This document shows positions 43,305 through 52,855 of a DNA stretch of 64,000 nucleotides, one piece after another (within the stretch, counting starts at the first letter, position 1; every line of letters starts with the position of its first letter). A program made the position numbers and the translations under genes. The stretch is taken from NCBI GenBank assembly GCA_963846505.1, contig CAWJWD010000007.1:496001-560000 (forward strand), given 5' to 3'. The notes beneath the pieces are model-generated. The model did not search any database, was not told the origin of the DNA, and was given only the letters and a program-made list of their open reading frames with translations. Source of the stretch: JACVRW01 sp963846505. Its GTDB lineage: Bacteria > Actinomycetota > Thermoleophilia > Solirubrobacterales > Thermoleophilaceae.

Positions 43305-44573
43305 ATGGGCGCCTCGGCGACGAATGCGGCGATCGACGCGGTCTGGCGAATCGAGTCGGCCAAGTTGATCGCCGCGCTCGCGCGCATGACGGGCGACGTC
43401 GGCCTCGCGGAGGACCTCGCCCAGGAAGCGCTCGTGGCGGCGCTGGAGCAGTGGCCGGAGTCGGGCGTCCCGGACACGCCGGGCGCCTGGCTCATGACCA
43501 CCGCCAAGCACCGCGGGATCGACCGGTTGCGGCGCAGCAAGGTGCTCGAGCGCAAGACCCGGGAGCTCGGGCACGAGCTGGAGGTCCGCCAGGCCACCGA
43601 GCAGCAGGACCTCGACGCCGCGATCGACGACCAGGTCGGCGACGACCTGCTCGGCCTCGTGTTCGTGACCTGCCATCCGGTGCTGTCCACCGACGCGCGG
43701 GTCGCGCTGACGCTGCGGCTGGTCGGCGGCCTGACGACGAAGGAGATCGCGCGCGCCTTCCTCGCCTCCGAGGCCACGGTGGCGCAGCGGATCGTGCGGG
43801 CGAAGCGGACGCTGGCCGAGGCCCGCGTGCCGTTCGAGGTCCCGAGCGGCGACGAGCTGCACGAGCGCCTGTCGTCGGTGCTCGAGGTCGTCTACCTGAT
43901 CTTCAACGAGGGCTACTCGGCGACCGCCGGTGACGACTGGATGCGGCCCGCGCTGTGCGAGGACGCGCTCCGACTGGGGCGCATCCTGGCCGGGCTGGCG
44001 CCGCGCGAGCCCGAGGTCCACGGCCTCGTCGCGCTGATGGAGATCCAGGCGTCGCGCATGCGGGCGCGAACGGGCCCCGGCGGCGAGCCGGTGCTGCTGC
44101 TCGACCAGGAGCGCTCGCGCTGGGACTGGACGCTGGTGGGGCGCGGCCTGGCCGCGCTCGAGCGGGCCGAAGGGCTCAGCGGCGCGCTCGGTCCGTACAC
44201 GCTGCAGGCGGCGATCGCGGGTTGTCATGCGCGCGCCCGCACGCCCGAGCAGACCGACTGGGAGCGCATCGTCGCGCTCTACGACGGGCTCGCGGCGCTC
44301 ACCGGTTCGCCGGTGGTGGAGCTCAACCGCGCGGTCGCGCTGGCGATGGCCTTCGGGCCGGCGGCGGGACTGGAGCTGGTGGAGGAGCTTGCGGACGAGC
44401 CGGCGCTGAAGGGCTACCACCTGCTTCCGAGCGTGCGCGGCGACCTGCTGGAGAAGCTCGGCCGTACGAGCGAGGCACGCGGCGAGTTCCTCGCGGCGGC
44501 GGAGCTGACGGCCAACGAGCGCGAACGCGGCGTGCTGCTGGCCCGGGCCGAGACGTGCGCCGGCACCGAGTAG
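43305..44573 (+). CDS. ECF42-type RNA polymerase sigma factor with C-terminal TPR-like extension
   Basis: A 422-residue, clean protein. Sigma region 2 reads LAEDLAQEALVAALEQWPES and PGAWLMTTAKHRGIDRLRR. Region 4 reads LTLRLVGGLTTKEIARAFLA, continuing SEATVAQRIVRAKRTL. The remaining ~200 residues are the long helical extension (DUF6596/TPR-like, ending LLEKLGRTSEARGEFLAAAE) that defines ECF42. There is no anti-sigma gene. In this group the extension is thought to control activity, and the DGPF gene upstream is the usual target. The ATG lies 29 bases after the partner gene. Confidence 0.9.
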   Translation: MGASATNAAIDAVWRIESAKLIAALARMTGDVGLAEDLAQEALVAALEQWPESGVPDTPGAWLMTTAKHRGIDRLRRSKVLERKTRELGHELEVRQATEQQDLDAAIDDQVGDDLLGLVFVTCHPVLSTDARVALTLRLVGGLTTKEIARAFLASEATVAQRIVRAKRTLAEARVPFEVPSGDELHERLSSVLEVVYLIFNEGYSATAGDDWMRPALCEDALRLGRILAGLAPREPEVHGLVALMEIQASRMRARTGPGGEPVLLLDQERSRWDWTLVGRGLAALERAEGLSGALGPYTLQAAIAGCHARARTPEQTDWERIVALYDGLAALTGSPVVELNRAVALAMAFGPAAGLELVEELADEPALKGYHLLPSVRGDLLEKLGRTSEARGEFLAAAELTANERERGVLLARAETCAGTE

Positions 44574-44601
44574 CGGCGGGGATCGCCCTCGTGCGAGCGC
44601 T

Positions 44602-45213
44602 CTAGCGCACGTCGTCGCCGAGCAGCAGGTCGCACCAGCGGTCGGCGATCTGCTCGGCGCCCAGGCGTCCGTCGGCGCGAAACCACTGGGGCGCGTAGTT
44701 GACCATCCCGAGCAGGCCTCGCAGCGCCACCGCTCGATCGGCGAAGCGCACGGCGCCCTGCTCCTCGGCCTCGCGCAGCAGCCCGTCGACGATGCGCTCG
44801 AAGCGCTTGCGCTTGCGCCGCACGTCCTGCCAGCGGGGATCCGCCTCGAGCACCCGGCGCTCCTGCTGGAAGACGAGCATGTGGTCGTGGTGGCGCTCGA
44901 CGTGCTGCATCCAGGCGCGCACGAGCAGTCGCAGACGCTGCGTCGCCGGCTCGGCAGCGCGCTCGATCGCGTGCGCCTCGACCAGCAGCGGGTCCATCAG
45001 CTGGTCGCAGATGCGCAGCAGCAGCTGTTCCTTGCTCTGGATGTAGTGGTAGAGCCCGCCGCTGGTGAGGCCGGTGGCCTCGATCAGGTCCGCGATCGAC
45101 GTCGCGTGGTAGCCGTGCTCGGCGAACAGGCGCGCGGCGACGTCGACCACCTCGCGCTGGCGGCGGTCGTAGCGCTCGCGGAGCGCGGGGCGGGTGGGGG
45201 GCGAAGCAGCCAT
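44602..45213 (-). CDS. TetR-family regulator of the acyl-CoA catabolic operon
   Basis: 203 residues. The DNA-binding domain EVVDVAARLFAEHGYHATSI, continuing ADLIEATGLTSGGLYHYIQS, is a canonical TetR helix-turn-helix. The C-terminal helices resemble acyl-CoA-responsive TetR proteins. It is divergent from the acyl-CoA dehydrogenase with 50 bases between start codons, and that space holds two near-palindromic repeats, the obvious binding sites. It probably represses both itself and the catabolic operon until an acyl-CoA binds (inference). Confidence 0.88.
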   Translation of the reverse strand: MAASPPTRPALRERYDRRQREVVDVAARLFAEHGYHATSIADLIEATGLTSGGLYHYIQSKEQLLLRICDQLMDPLLVEAHAIERAAEPATQRLRLLVRAWMQHVERHHDHMLVFQQERRVLEADPRWQDVRRKRKRFERIVDGLLREAEEQGAVRFADRAVALRGLLGMVNYAPQWFRADGRLGAEQIADRWCDLLLGDDVR

Positions 45214-45214
45214 C

Positions 45215-45249
45215 TTCGAGCGATCGTTCGAATTTCGAGCGGACGTTCG
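45215..45249. promoter_or_regulatory. Two tandem TetR-type operator sites
   Basis: CGAGCGATCGTTCG (45217-45230) and CGAGCGGACGTTCG (45236-45249) differ at two positions, and each is a near palindrome of CGA-x-CG-NN-CG-x-TCG. The first extends to TTCGA...TCGAA. Their centres are 19 bases apart. They lie between the divergent TetR and dehydrogenase genes, and the second abuts the -10 box. Confidence 0.75.
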
Positions 45250-45250
45250 G

Positions 45251-45256
45251 TATTCT
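45251..45256 (+). promoter_or_regulatory. -10 box of the acyl-CoA dehydrogenase operon (leaderless)
   Basis: TATTCT lies seven bases upstream of the GTG start, so transcription should begin on or next to the start codon. The second operator overlaps the spacer, so a bound TetR protein would exclude RNA polymerase. Confidence 0.65.
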
Positions 45257-45263
45257 AGCCGGC

Positions 45264-46397
45264 GTGCACTTCGACCTTTCCGACGAGCATCGACTGATCC
45301 AGCGCACCGTGCGCGACTTCGCCGTCTCCGAGGTGGCGCCGGTCGCGGAGGAGCTCGACCGCGAGAAGCGCTTCCCCTACGAGATCGTCAAGCGCCTCGG
45401 CGAGCTCGGCCTGATGGGGATCCCGTTCCCCGAGGAGGTCGGCGGCGGGGGTGGGGACACGCTCGCCTACGCGCTCGCGGTCGAGGAGCTGACGCGCATC
45501 GACTCGTCGGTCGCGATCACGCTCTGCGCCCACACCTCGCTCGGCACCCAGCCGATCTACCTCTTCGGCAGCGACGAGCAGAAGGCGGACTGGCTGCCGC
45601 GGCTGTGCGCCGGCGAGCTGCTGGGCGCCTTCGGCCTCACCGAGCCCGAGGCGGGCTCGGACGCGGGCAACGTCAAGACCCGCGCCCGGCTCGACGGCGG
45701 CGGGTGGGTGATCGACGGCGCCAAGCAGTTCATCACGAACGCCGGCACGGACATCTCCGGCGTCGTCTGCATCACCGCGCGCACCGGCGACGACGAGATC
45801 TCGAACCTGATCGTGGCCAACGGCACGCCCGGCTACGAGCAGGGGGAGCCGTACCGCAAGATGGGCTGGAACGCCTCCGACACGCGCCCGCTGACCTTCA
45901 CGGACTGTCGCGTGCCCGAGGACAACCTGCTCGGCCCGCGCGGCGCCGGCTTCCGGCAGTTCCTGCACATCCTCGACATCGGCCGCATCGGCGTCGCCGC
46001 GATGGGCGTCGGTCTCGCCCAGGGCGCGCTCGACGAGGCGCTCGCCTACGCCAAGGAGCGCCAGGCGTTCGGCAAGTCGATCTCGAAGTTCCAGGCGATC
46101 CAGGCCAAGCTCGCCGACATCTCGACCGAGATCGAGGCCGCCCGCCTGCTCGTCTACAAAGCCGCCTACGAAAAGGACCAGGGCCGCAACTTCAGCCTCA
46201 CCGCCGCCCAGGCCAAGCTCAAGAGCGGCCGGCTCGCGGTGCGCGCCTGCGAGGAGGCGGTCCAGATCCACGGCGGCTACGGCTACATCGAGGAGTACCC
46301 CGTCTGCCGCTTCTACCGCGACGCCAAGATCCTCACGATCGGCGAGGGCACCGACGAGGTCCAGCAGCTGGTGATCGCCCGCGCCCTGGGGGCGTGA
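45264..46397 (+). CDS. Acyl-CoA dehydrogenase
   Basis: A 377-residue FAD flavoprotein, clean. It has the N-terminal helical domain FDLSDEHRLIQRTVRDFA, LTEPEAGSDAGN (FAD and substrate contact), KQFITNAGTDISG, and the C-terminal ERQAFGKSISKFQAIQAKLA. The catalytic glutamate is in RDAKILTIGEGTDEVQQ. It is followed by both subunits of a biotin-dependent acyl-CoA carboxylase. That order matches the leucine (isovaleryl-CoA dehydrogenase plus methylcrotonyl-CoA carboxylase) or short-branched-chain routes; the exact acyl chain is not readable. Confidence 0.92.
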   Translation: MHFDLSDEHRLIQRTVRDFAVSEVAPVAEELDREKRFPYEIVKRLGELGLMGIPFPEEVGGGGGDTLAYALAVEELTRIDSSVAITLCAHTSLGTQPIYLFGSDEQKADWLPRLCAGELLGAFGLTEPEAGSDAGNVKTRARLDGGGWVIDGAKQFITNAGTDISGVVCITARTGDDEISNLIVANGTPGYEQGEPYRKMGWNASDTRPLTFTDCRVPEDNLLGPRGAGFRQFLHILDIGRIGVAAMGVGLAQGALDEALAYAKERQAFGKSISKFQAIQAKLADISTEIEAARLLVYKAAYEKDQGRNFSLTAAQAKLKSGRLAVRACEEAVQIHGGYGYIEEYPVCRFYRDAKILTIGEGTDEVQQLVIARALGA

Positions 46398-46407
46398 GCG
46401 CGCGCTG

Positions 46408-48287
46408 ATGTTCGAGCGGGTGCTGGTCGCCAACCGCGGCGAGATCGCCGTGCGCGTCATGCGCACCCTGCGGCGTCTCGGCATCGAGGCCGTCGCCGTC
46501 TACAGCGACGCGGACGCCGACGCCCCTCACGTCCGCGCCGCCGGCCGGGCCGTCCGCCTCGGCCCGCCGCCGGCCGCCGAGTCCTATCTGCAGCTCGAGC
46601 GGGTGGTCGAAGCGGCCCTGACCAGCGGCGCCCAGGCGATCCATCCCGGCTACGGACTGCTGTCCGAGCGCGCCGAGTTCGCCCGCGCCTGCGAGCGGGC
46701 CGGGCTGACCTTCATCGGCCCCAAGCCCGGACGCGATCGCACTGCTCGGCGACAAGGTCGCCGCCAAGGCAGCCGCCGAGGCCGCCGGCGTCCCGGTCGT
46801 TCCCGGCCTGCACCGCCCCGGCCTCAGCGACGAGGAGATCGGCGCGTGGGCCGCCACCCAGCAGCTTCCGTTGCTGCTCAAGGCGGCAGCCGGCGGCGGC
46901 GGCAAGGGCATGCGCGTGGTCCACGACCACGCCGAGCTCCCCGCGGCGCTCGCAGCCGCGCGGCGCGAGGCCAAGGCGTCCTTCGGCGACGACGCGATGC
47001 TCGCCGAGCGCTACCTCGAGCGTGCTCGCCACGTGGAGATCCAGATCGTCGGCGACGACCACGGCACCGTCCTGCACCTCGGCGAGCGCGAGTGCAGCCT
47101 CCAGCGCCGCCACCAGAAGCTGATCGAGGAGACCCCGTCGCCGGTCGTCGACCCCGAGCTGCGCGCCCGCATGGGTGCCGCGGCCGTCGAGCTCGCACGC
47201 AGCTGCGGCTACACGAACGCCGGCACCGTCGAGCTGATCGTCGACGCCGACGACCCCTCGAGCTTCTACTTCCTCGAGCTCAACGCCCGCCTGCAGGTCG
47301 AGCATCCCGTCACCGAAGCGGTCACCGGCCTCGACCTCGTCGAGCTCCAGCTTCGCGTCGCGGCCGGCGAGCCGCTGGCGCTCACCCAGGACGAGCTGCA
47401 GCTGCAGGGCCACGCGATCGAGGCTCGCGTGTGCGCCGAGGATCCTGCCAACGGCTTCCTGCCCGCGACCGGTCGCATCGTCGCCTACCGCGAGCCTGCC
47501 GGGCGTGCGCACCGACAGCGGCGTCGAGCAGGGCAGCGAGGTCAGCGCGTACTACGACTCGATGCTCGCCAAGCTGATCGCCCACGGCCCCGATCGCGAG
47601 ACCGCGCTGGCCACGCTGCGAACCGCCCTCGCGGAGCTCCGGCTGCTCGGCCCGACCACCAACGCCGCCTACCTTCGCGCGCTGCTCGACCATCCCGACG
47701 TCCGTGCCGGAGACCTCGACACCGGCCTCGTCGAGCGCCTCGGCGACCAGGTCGCGCCCGCACCGGCCGCGCCCGAACTCGCCGCGGTCGCCGCGGTCGC
47801 CCTCGCTGGACCGCCGCCGTCCGACGATCCCTGGGACGCCCGCGACGGTTGGCGCCTCGGACGCCCGGCCGACCTCGTCATGCAGCTCGTGGGACCGGCG
47901 GGACCGGCGGAGGGTCGAGCCCGGCCCGACGGGCGCGGCGGCTGGGTCGACGTCACGGGGCGCACGGTCGACGTCCTGCCCGAGGGGACGACCGCCGTCT
48001 GGCTCGTCGACGACGGCGTCCCGACCCGCTGGGAGCAGCACGCGTCGAGCGCCGCCGAGCACGTGAGCGCCGGTTCGCTCGAGGCGCCGATGCCGGGCGT
48101 GATCCTCGACGTGCGCACCCAAGCCGGCGCGACGGTCGAGGAAGGCGACGTGCTGGTGGTGATGGAGTCGATGAAGATGGAGCTGTCGGTCGTCAGCCCG
48201 GCCGACGGCACGGTCGGCGGCGTGCACGTGGACGCGGGCGATCAGGTCAGCCAGGGGCAGCCACTGGTCGAGGTCGAGGCGGCATGA
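46408..48287 (+). CDS. Acyl-CoA carboxylase alpha subunit (biotin carboxylase + BCCP), two +1 shifts
   Basis: The biotin carboxylase domain starts VLVANRGEIAVRVMRTLRR. The ATP-grasp core has LLKAAAGGGGKGMRVVHD, ECSLQRRHQKLIEE and FLELNARLQVEHPVTE. The C-terminal biotinyl domain has VVMESMKMELSVVSP, with the biotin lysine in ESMKM. The enzyme carboxylates biotin, then an acyl-CoA with the beta subunit. About 626 residues. Net +1 steps near 46735 and 47505 break it. It begins ten bases after the dehydrogenase, and its stop overlaps the beta subunit (ATGA). Confidence 0.9.
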
Positions 48288-49896
48288 GCACCGTGCTGCG
48301 CACGCACGCCCACCCCGGCAGCGAGGAGTTCGCCGCCAACGAGGCCGAGCACCGCCGTCTGGTCGGCGAGCTCGACGAGCGTCTGCGCCGCGCCGCCCGT
48401 GGGGGCGGCGAGAAGGCCAGCGCCCGCCACGTCGCACGCGGCAAGCTGCTGCCGCGCGAGCGCGTCGACCGCCTCTGCGATCCTGGCGCGCCGCTGCTCG
48501 AGCTGTCGCCGCTGGCCGCGGAGGACCTCTACGACGGCGACGCCCCCGGCGCCGGCATCATCACCTGCGTCGGACGCGTCGAGGGGCGCGAGGTCGTGAT
48601 CGTGGCCAACGACGCGACGGTCAAGGGCGGCACCTACTATCCGCTGACCGTCAAGAAGCACCTGCGCGCGCAGGAGGTGGCGCTGCGCAACCGGCTGCCC
48701 TGCATCTACCTGGTGGACTCCGGCGGCGCGTTCCTGCCCAAGCAGGACGAGGTCTTTCCCGACCGCGAGCACTTCGGGCGCATCTTCTTCAACCAGGCGA
48801 CGATGTCGGCCGAGGGAATTCCCGCAGATCGCGGCGGTGCTCGGCTCCTGCACCGCGGGCGGCGCCTACGTGCCGGCGATGAGCGACGAGACCGTGATCG
48901 TGCGCGAGCAGGGGACGATCTTCCTCGGCGGCCCGCCGCTGGTGAAGGCGGCGACCGGCGAGGTCGTCAGCGCCGAGGAGCTCGGCGGGGGGGACCTGCA
49001 CGCGCGCACCTCCGGCGTGGTCGACCACCTCGCCGAGGACGACCAGCACGCGCTGCAGCTCGTGCGCTCGATCGTCGGGACGCTCGGTCCACGGCCGCCC
49101 GTGCCCTGGGAGCGCCAGGCCGTCGAGCCGCCGGCGGTCGACCCGGACACGCTCTACGGGGCGATCCCGCCCGGCACGCGCACGCCGTACGACCCGCGCG
49201 AGCTGCTCGCGCGGCTGCTCGACGGCAGCCGCCTGCACGAGTTCAAGCCGCTCTACGGCACGACGGTCGTCTGCGGCTTCGGGCACCTCCACGGCCACCC
49301 GGTGGGGGTGATCGCCAACCAGGGGATCCTCTTCAGCGAGAGCTCGCTGAAGGCCGCCCACTTCGTCGAGCTCTGCGACCAACGCGGCGTGCCGCTGCTG
49401 TTCCTGCAGAACATCAGCGGCTTCATGGTCGGCCGCGAGTACGAGGCGGGCGGCATCGCCAAGGACGGGGCCAAGCTGGTCAGCGCGGTCTCGACGACGC
49501 GCGTGCCGAAGCTGACGGTGATCGTCGGCGGCAGCTTCGGCGCCGGCAACTACGGCATGTGCGGACGCGCCTACGACCCGCGCTTCCTCTGGATGTGGCC
49601 GAACGCTCGCATCTCGGTGATGGGCGGCGAGCAGGCGGCGACGGTGCTGTCGACGATTCGTGCCGACCAGGCGCAGGCGGCCGGCCGGGAGTGGCCGCAG
49701 GACGAGGCCGAGCGCTTCCGCCAGGATCTGCGCGACCAGTACGAGCGCCAGGGCAACCCGTACTACGCCACCGCACGCCTCTGGGACGACGGGGTGATCG
49801 ACCCGCTCGACACGCGGCGAGTGGTCGGCCTGGCGCTCGGTGCCTGCGCGAACGCGCCGCTCGCGCCGCGCGGCGACGCCGGTGTTCCGGATGTAG
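48284..49896 (+). CDS. Acyl-CoA carboxylase beta subunit (carboxyltransferase, methylcrotonyl type), two +1 shifts
   Basis: A crotonase-fold carboxyltransferase of ~537 residues. It has HVARGKLLPRERVDRLCDPG, YLVDSGGAFLPKQDEVFPDR, GSCTAGGAYVPAMSDE, FLQNISGFMVGREYEAGGIA, IVGGSFGAGNYGMCGRAYDP and the ending VFRM. FLPKQDEVFPD and the ARISVMGGEQAATVL region resemble methylcrotonyl-CoA carboxylase beta most closely, though propionyl- or geranyl-CoA activity cannot be excluded. Net +1 steps lie near 48829 and 49881. It closes the TetR-controlled operon and converges on the phosphorylase-like gene. Confidence 0.9.
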
Positions 49897-49910
49897 CGTG
49901 GAGGGCGGGC

Positions 49911-51161
49911 CTACGCTCGCTCTTCGAGGCCGGCGACGACGCCCCAGGCCGCGATCGCGGCCATCACGCTGCTCCAGTAGCCGAAGGCCTCCTCGTACCA
50001 GACCGTCCAGTGCGTCTGCATGTCCAGTCGCGGCGGGTCGCTCTGGAGGTCGGCGTTGATCTGCGGGTGCGAGATGCAGCGGACGCTGGCCCACGCCGGC
50101 GGCCGCGGCCGCTCGGAGCAGACCAGTCCCAGCACCGCGTCCCCGAGCTCGATCGCGCAGCCCTCGCGGCCGAGCTCGTCCGCCGTGGTGCCGAACTCGA
50201 AGAAGTCGCTGGTCAGCACCGGCTGCTGCGCCGGGAGGTCGCGGCCGTCGAGGTGGATGCGTGGCCTGTTGGACGCCTCGCTCATGCAGAGCGGCGTCTC
50301 GGGGGCGTAGCGCTTGGTCGGCGGTCCGAATGCCGGCTCGATCAGCTCGATGGCGTGGCGGCGCATCAGCTCCTCGGCCTCGCACAAGCGCGTGGTCGGC
50401 AGCGCCCAGTCGCTGCTGAAGGTCGAGCCGTTCCAGCGCTCCGCCGCGTACTCGGCGCCGCAGCGAAACGCGGCTGCGCGCGTGATCATGACGTCGCCCA
50501 GCTCCTGGTCTGCCGTCAGCGCGCCGGCGGTGCCGAGCGTCAGCACGACGCGCGGGCGGACCTCGTCGAGCAGCTGGTGCAGGAGCTCCTCGAGCGGCAG
50601 TGTCGCGGTTCCCGGGCCGGTCGGGATCCCGTCCTGGCTGAGGTGCAGCTCGGACTTGAAGCAGAGCACGTCGGTCGCTCCGACACGGGTCGGCAACCAG
50701 CTGCCGAGCCGCCGCGAGCGCAACGCGGGCGCCCCCGGCCGCATCTGCGGCAGGTAGCGCTGTTCGAAGCCGCGGCTGTAGCGGTGCCAGGTCCCGCGCG
50801 CATGGCCGGGCGTCAGCACGTCCGCCAGCGCGCGCAGCTCGGCGATCGTCGAGCCGAGGACCAGCACGTCGGCGGGCGGAAGCGCGGCGTCGGGGGACGG
50901 GGCCGGCTCGAGCGGGCGCGGCCGGGGCGCGAGCTCGGGCGGGAACGGCAGCTGCAGGTCGGCGGTGAAGGCGCCGCTGGACGTCAGCGAGCCAAAGCTC
51001 GGCTGCAGCTCGAGGTCGTGCGGTTCGATGCCGCGCTCGAGCAGCGCCCGAGCGATCTCCTTGCGCTCGTGCAGCTTGCTCTGGCGAGCGCGTTCGAGCG
51101 GCGCGGGGATCTGCCCGCTGAGGCTGAGGCGCGCCAGGTCTGTGCTGAAAGTCTCGTCCAC
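49911..51161 (-). CDS. Nucleoside phosphorylase-like domain protein of unknown role
   Basis: About 416 clean residues. The N-terminal ~100 residues are helical and charged (LERARQSKLHERKEIARALL), followed by a Pro-rich linker. The C-terminal part has the Rossmann-like PNP/MTAN pattern: VLVLGSTIAELRALADVL, then VVLTLGTAGALTADQELGDV, continuing MITRAAAFRC, and near the end FFEFGTTADELGREGCAIEL with GDAVLGLVC. It may cleave or only bind a nucleoside. I take GTG 51161, because a TTGACA-N17-AAAAAT promoter lies just upstream; an in-frame ATG at 51257 would put that promoter inside the gene. Confidence 0.65.
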   Translation of the reverse strand: MDETFSTDLARLSLSGQIPAPLERARQSKLHERKEIARALLERGIEPHDLELQPSFGSLTSSGAFTADLQLPFPPELAPRPRPLEPAPSPDAALPPADVLVLGSTIAELRALADVLTPGHARGTWHRYSRGFEQRYLPQMRPGAPALRSRRLGSWLPTRVGATDVLCFKSELHLSQDGIPTGPGTATLPLEELLHQLLDEVRPRVVLTLGTAGALTADQELGDVMITRAAAFRCGAEYAAERWNGSTFSSDWALPTTRLCEAEELMRRHAIELIEPAFGPPTKRYAPETPLCMSEASNRPRIHLDGRDLPAQQPVLTSDFFEFGTTADELGREGCAIELGDAVLGLVCSERPRPPAWASVRCISHPQINADLQSDPPRLDMQTHWTVWYEEAFGYWSSVMAAIAAWGVVAGLEERA

Positions 51162-51177
51162 CTTTCGAAGCTGCCTG

Positions 51178-51206
51178 ATTTTTTCCCTGCTCAGGACGAA
51201 TGTCAA
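51178..51206 (-). promoter_or_regulatory. Sigma-70-type promoter of the phosphorylase-like gene
   Basis: On the minus strand TTGACA (51206-51201) and AAAAAT (51183-51178) are separated by exactly 17 bases. A GTG in frame with the gene begins 16 bases after the -10 box. This is the most consensus-like -35 element I found in the window. Confidence 0.6.
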
Positions 51207-51229
51207 CCCCCAGATCGGTGATTGGGGTG

Positions 51230-51260
51230 TTGCCGCGTTTCCGGGCGCGCTCGTCATAAT
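51230..51260 (+). promoter_or_regulatory. Promoter of the nucleotidyltransferase gene
   Basis: TTGCCG (51230-51235) and CATAAT (51255-51260) are 19 bases apart, and the ATG follows nine bases after the -10 box, giving a leaderless or nearly leaderless mRNA. It is back to back with the minus-strand promoter at 51178-51206. Confidence 0.5.
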
Positions 51261-51269
51261 GCCGGCCCG

Positions 51270-51980
51270 ATGATGGACGTCGCCATCCTGTGCGGAGGCC
51301 GCGGGATGCGGCTCCAGGAGCACACCCAGTCGATTCCGAAGCCGCTGGTCGAGATCGGTGGCCGGCCGATCCTCTGGCACGTGCTGCAGATCTACGCCGT
51401 GCAGGGCTTCCGCCGCTTCCTGCTGCTGACCGGCTATCTCGGCGACCAGATCGAGCGCTTCGTCGCCAGCGAGGACTGGCCGGCCGGGGTGGAGATCGAA
51501 TGCGTCGACACCGGTCTCGACACACCGACCGGCGGCCGCATCCTGCGTGCGCGCGAGCAGCTCCCGGCGGGCCCGTTCTGCGCCACCTATGCGGACGGAG
51601 TCGCCGACGTCGACCTCGAGCGCCTGCACGCGCACCACGCCGCGCATGGCCGTCTGGCCACGATGACGGTCGTGCGCCCGTCGCTGCAGTTCGGCGTCGC
51701 GATGATCGACGGCGACGAGTCGGTGACGGGCTTCCAGGAGAAGCCGCGCGCCGGCGTGTGGGTCAACGGCGGCTTCTTCTGCTTCGAGCCGGGCGTGCTC
51801 GACTACCTCGAGGAGTCGTCGGTGCTCGAGCGCGAGCCGCTCGAGCGGTTGGCCGCCGACGGGCAGCTGACCGCGTACCGCCACACCGGCTTCTGGGAGT
51901 GCATGGACACCTACAAGGACGCCGTCGAGCTCAACGACGCCTGGGCCGCCGGCGACGCGCCCTGGAAGCTCTGGGACTAG
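51270..51980 (+). CDS. Sugar-phosphate nucleotidyltransferase (RfbF-like)
   Basis: A 236-residue nucleotidyltransferase. VAILCGGRGMRLQEHTQSIP, continuing KPLVEIGGRPILWHVLQIYA, is the nucleotide-binding and catalytic start, and LLLTGYLGDQIERF follows as in glucose-1-phosphate cytidylyltransferase. The metal/substrate part has YADGVADVDL, VTGFQEKP and GFWECMDTYKDAVELN. It should activate a hexose-1-phosphate with CTP or a related NTP for surface glycan or dideoxysugar synthesis. No other sugar genes are adjacent. The frame is clean. The TAG stop shares CTAG with the convergent lipoprotein gene. Confidence 0.85.
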   Translation: MMDVAILCGGRGMRLQEHTQSIPKPLVEIGGRPILWHVLQIYAVQGFRRFLLLTGYLGDQIERFVASEDWPAGVEIECVDTGLDTPTGGRILRAREQLPAGPFCATYADGVADVDLERLHAHHAAHGRLATMTVVRPSLQFGVAMIDGDESVTGFQEKPRAGVWVNGGFFCFEPGVLDYLEESSVLEREPLERLAADGQLTAYRHTGFWECMDTYKDAVELNDAWAAGDAPWKLWD

Positions 51981-52757
51981 CTCAGTAGCGGACCGTGGCC
52001 GCTCATGCGGATGAACGACCGCGAGGCATCCGAGGCGACGTGGCCGCTGAAGGCGAGGCCCGATGCCGTTCGCCTTGGCGTAGGCGCCGGTTCCGCCCAC
52101 GATCGTCGCGGTGCCCTTGAAGCGTCGCCTTCGAGCCCGGCGAGCGCGAGCGTGGCCGGAGGCGCGGCCGCTGCATCGTGCCGTCCGAGAGCGTGACCGT
52201 GAAGTCGCCGATGATGCCCGTCGCCGCCGAGCTTGCGTGCGGAGGTTCATCGTGCCGGTGAGCGTCCCCTCGACGGCGCCCTCGTGGACGAACGAGCGGC
52301 TGCCGTTCTTGCTGACCAGCTGCAGGACGGCCTGCTCGGTGATCGTGTGCACGGGCGGGACCCGTCGGCTTGGGCGCAGGCGTCGGCTGAACGGCCTCGG
52401 ACTGGTCGGCCGGCGTGTCTGCCGACGCCGGCATCGTCCGACGGCGCCCGTGCGGTCGTCTCGGTCTCGGTCCTGGCCTCGGCCGCCGCGGCGCGGCGCT
52501 TGGCGGCGGCGCGTCGCTTGCGTCGCTGGGCACGAGCGCGCTGCGCGCGCTCGGCGGCCCGCTCGGCGCTGCTGGGGGTCGGCGAGGTCTCGGTCGAGGT
52601 CGGGACGGTGGGCGAGCTGGTCGTCGGCGCCGAGGTCAGCGGCAGCGAGGCGTCCGCTTGCTCGGGGGCTTCCGTGTCGCTGCCGCAGCCGATCGCCAGC
52701 GCTGCGCTTGCCAGCACGCCCGCAACCGATGCGCTCGACCCGGTACCGACTAGACAC
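51977..52757 (-). CDS. Lipoprotein with allene-oxide-cyclase-barrel-like domain (several shifts)
   Basis: Starting from GTG 52757, the joined frames give a signal peptide (VLASAALAIGCGSD, lipobox cysteine), a Ser/Thr/Pro spacer, an Ala/Arg-rich helical stretch, and a C-terminal beta domain. The last includes ITEQAVLQLVSKNGSRSFVH, GIIGDFTVTLSDG and KGTATIVGGTGAYAKANGIG. The GGTGxYxxAxG pattern is that of small secreted AOC-barrel-like proteins. At least five net +1 steps lie between 52040 and 52730, so exact residues in places are unsure. Function unknown; probably surface-anchored. Confidence 0.6.
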
Positions 52758-52855
52758 TGAGCCGTCTCCAGTCCATGATGGCGCCAGCGTAGCGTTAATC
52801 TGGCTGCGTAAACGCCACTGGCTCAAGGGAGAGGGACGGTTGATCGAGCAGGGAC

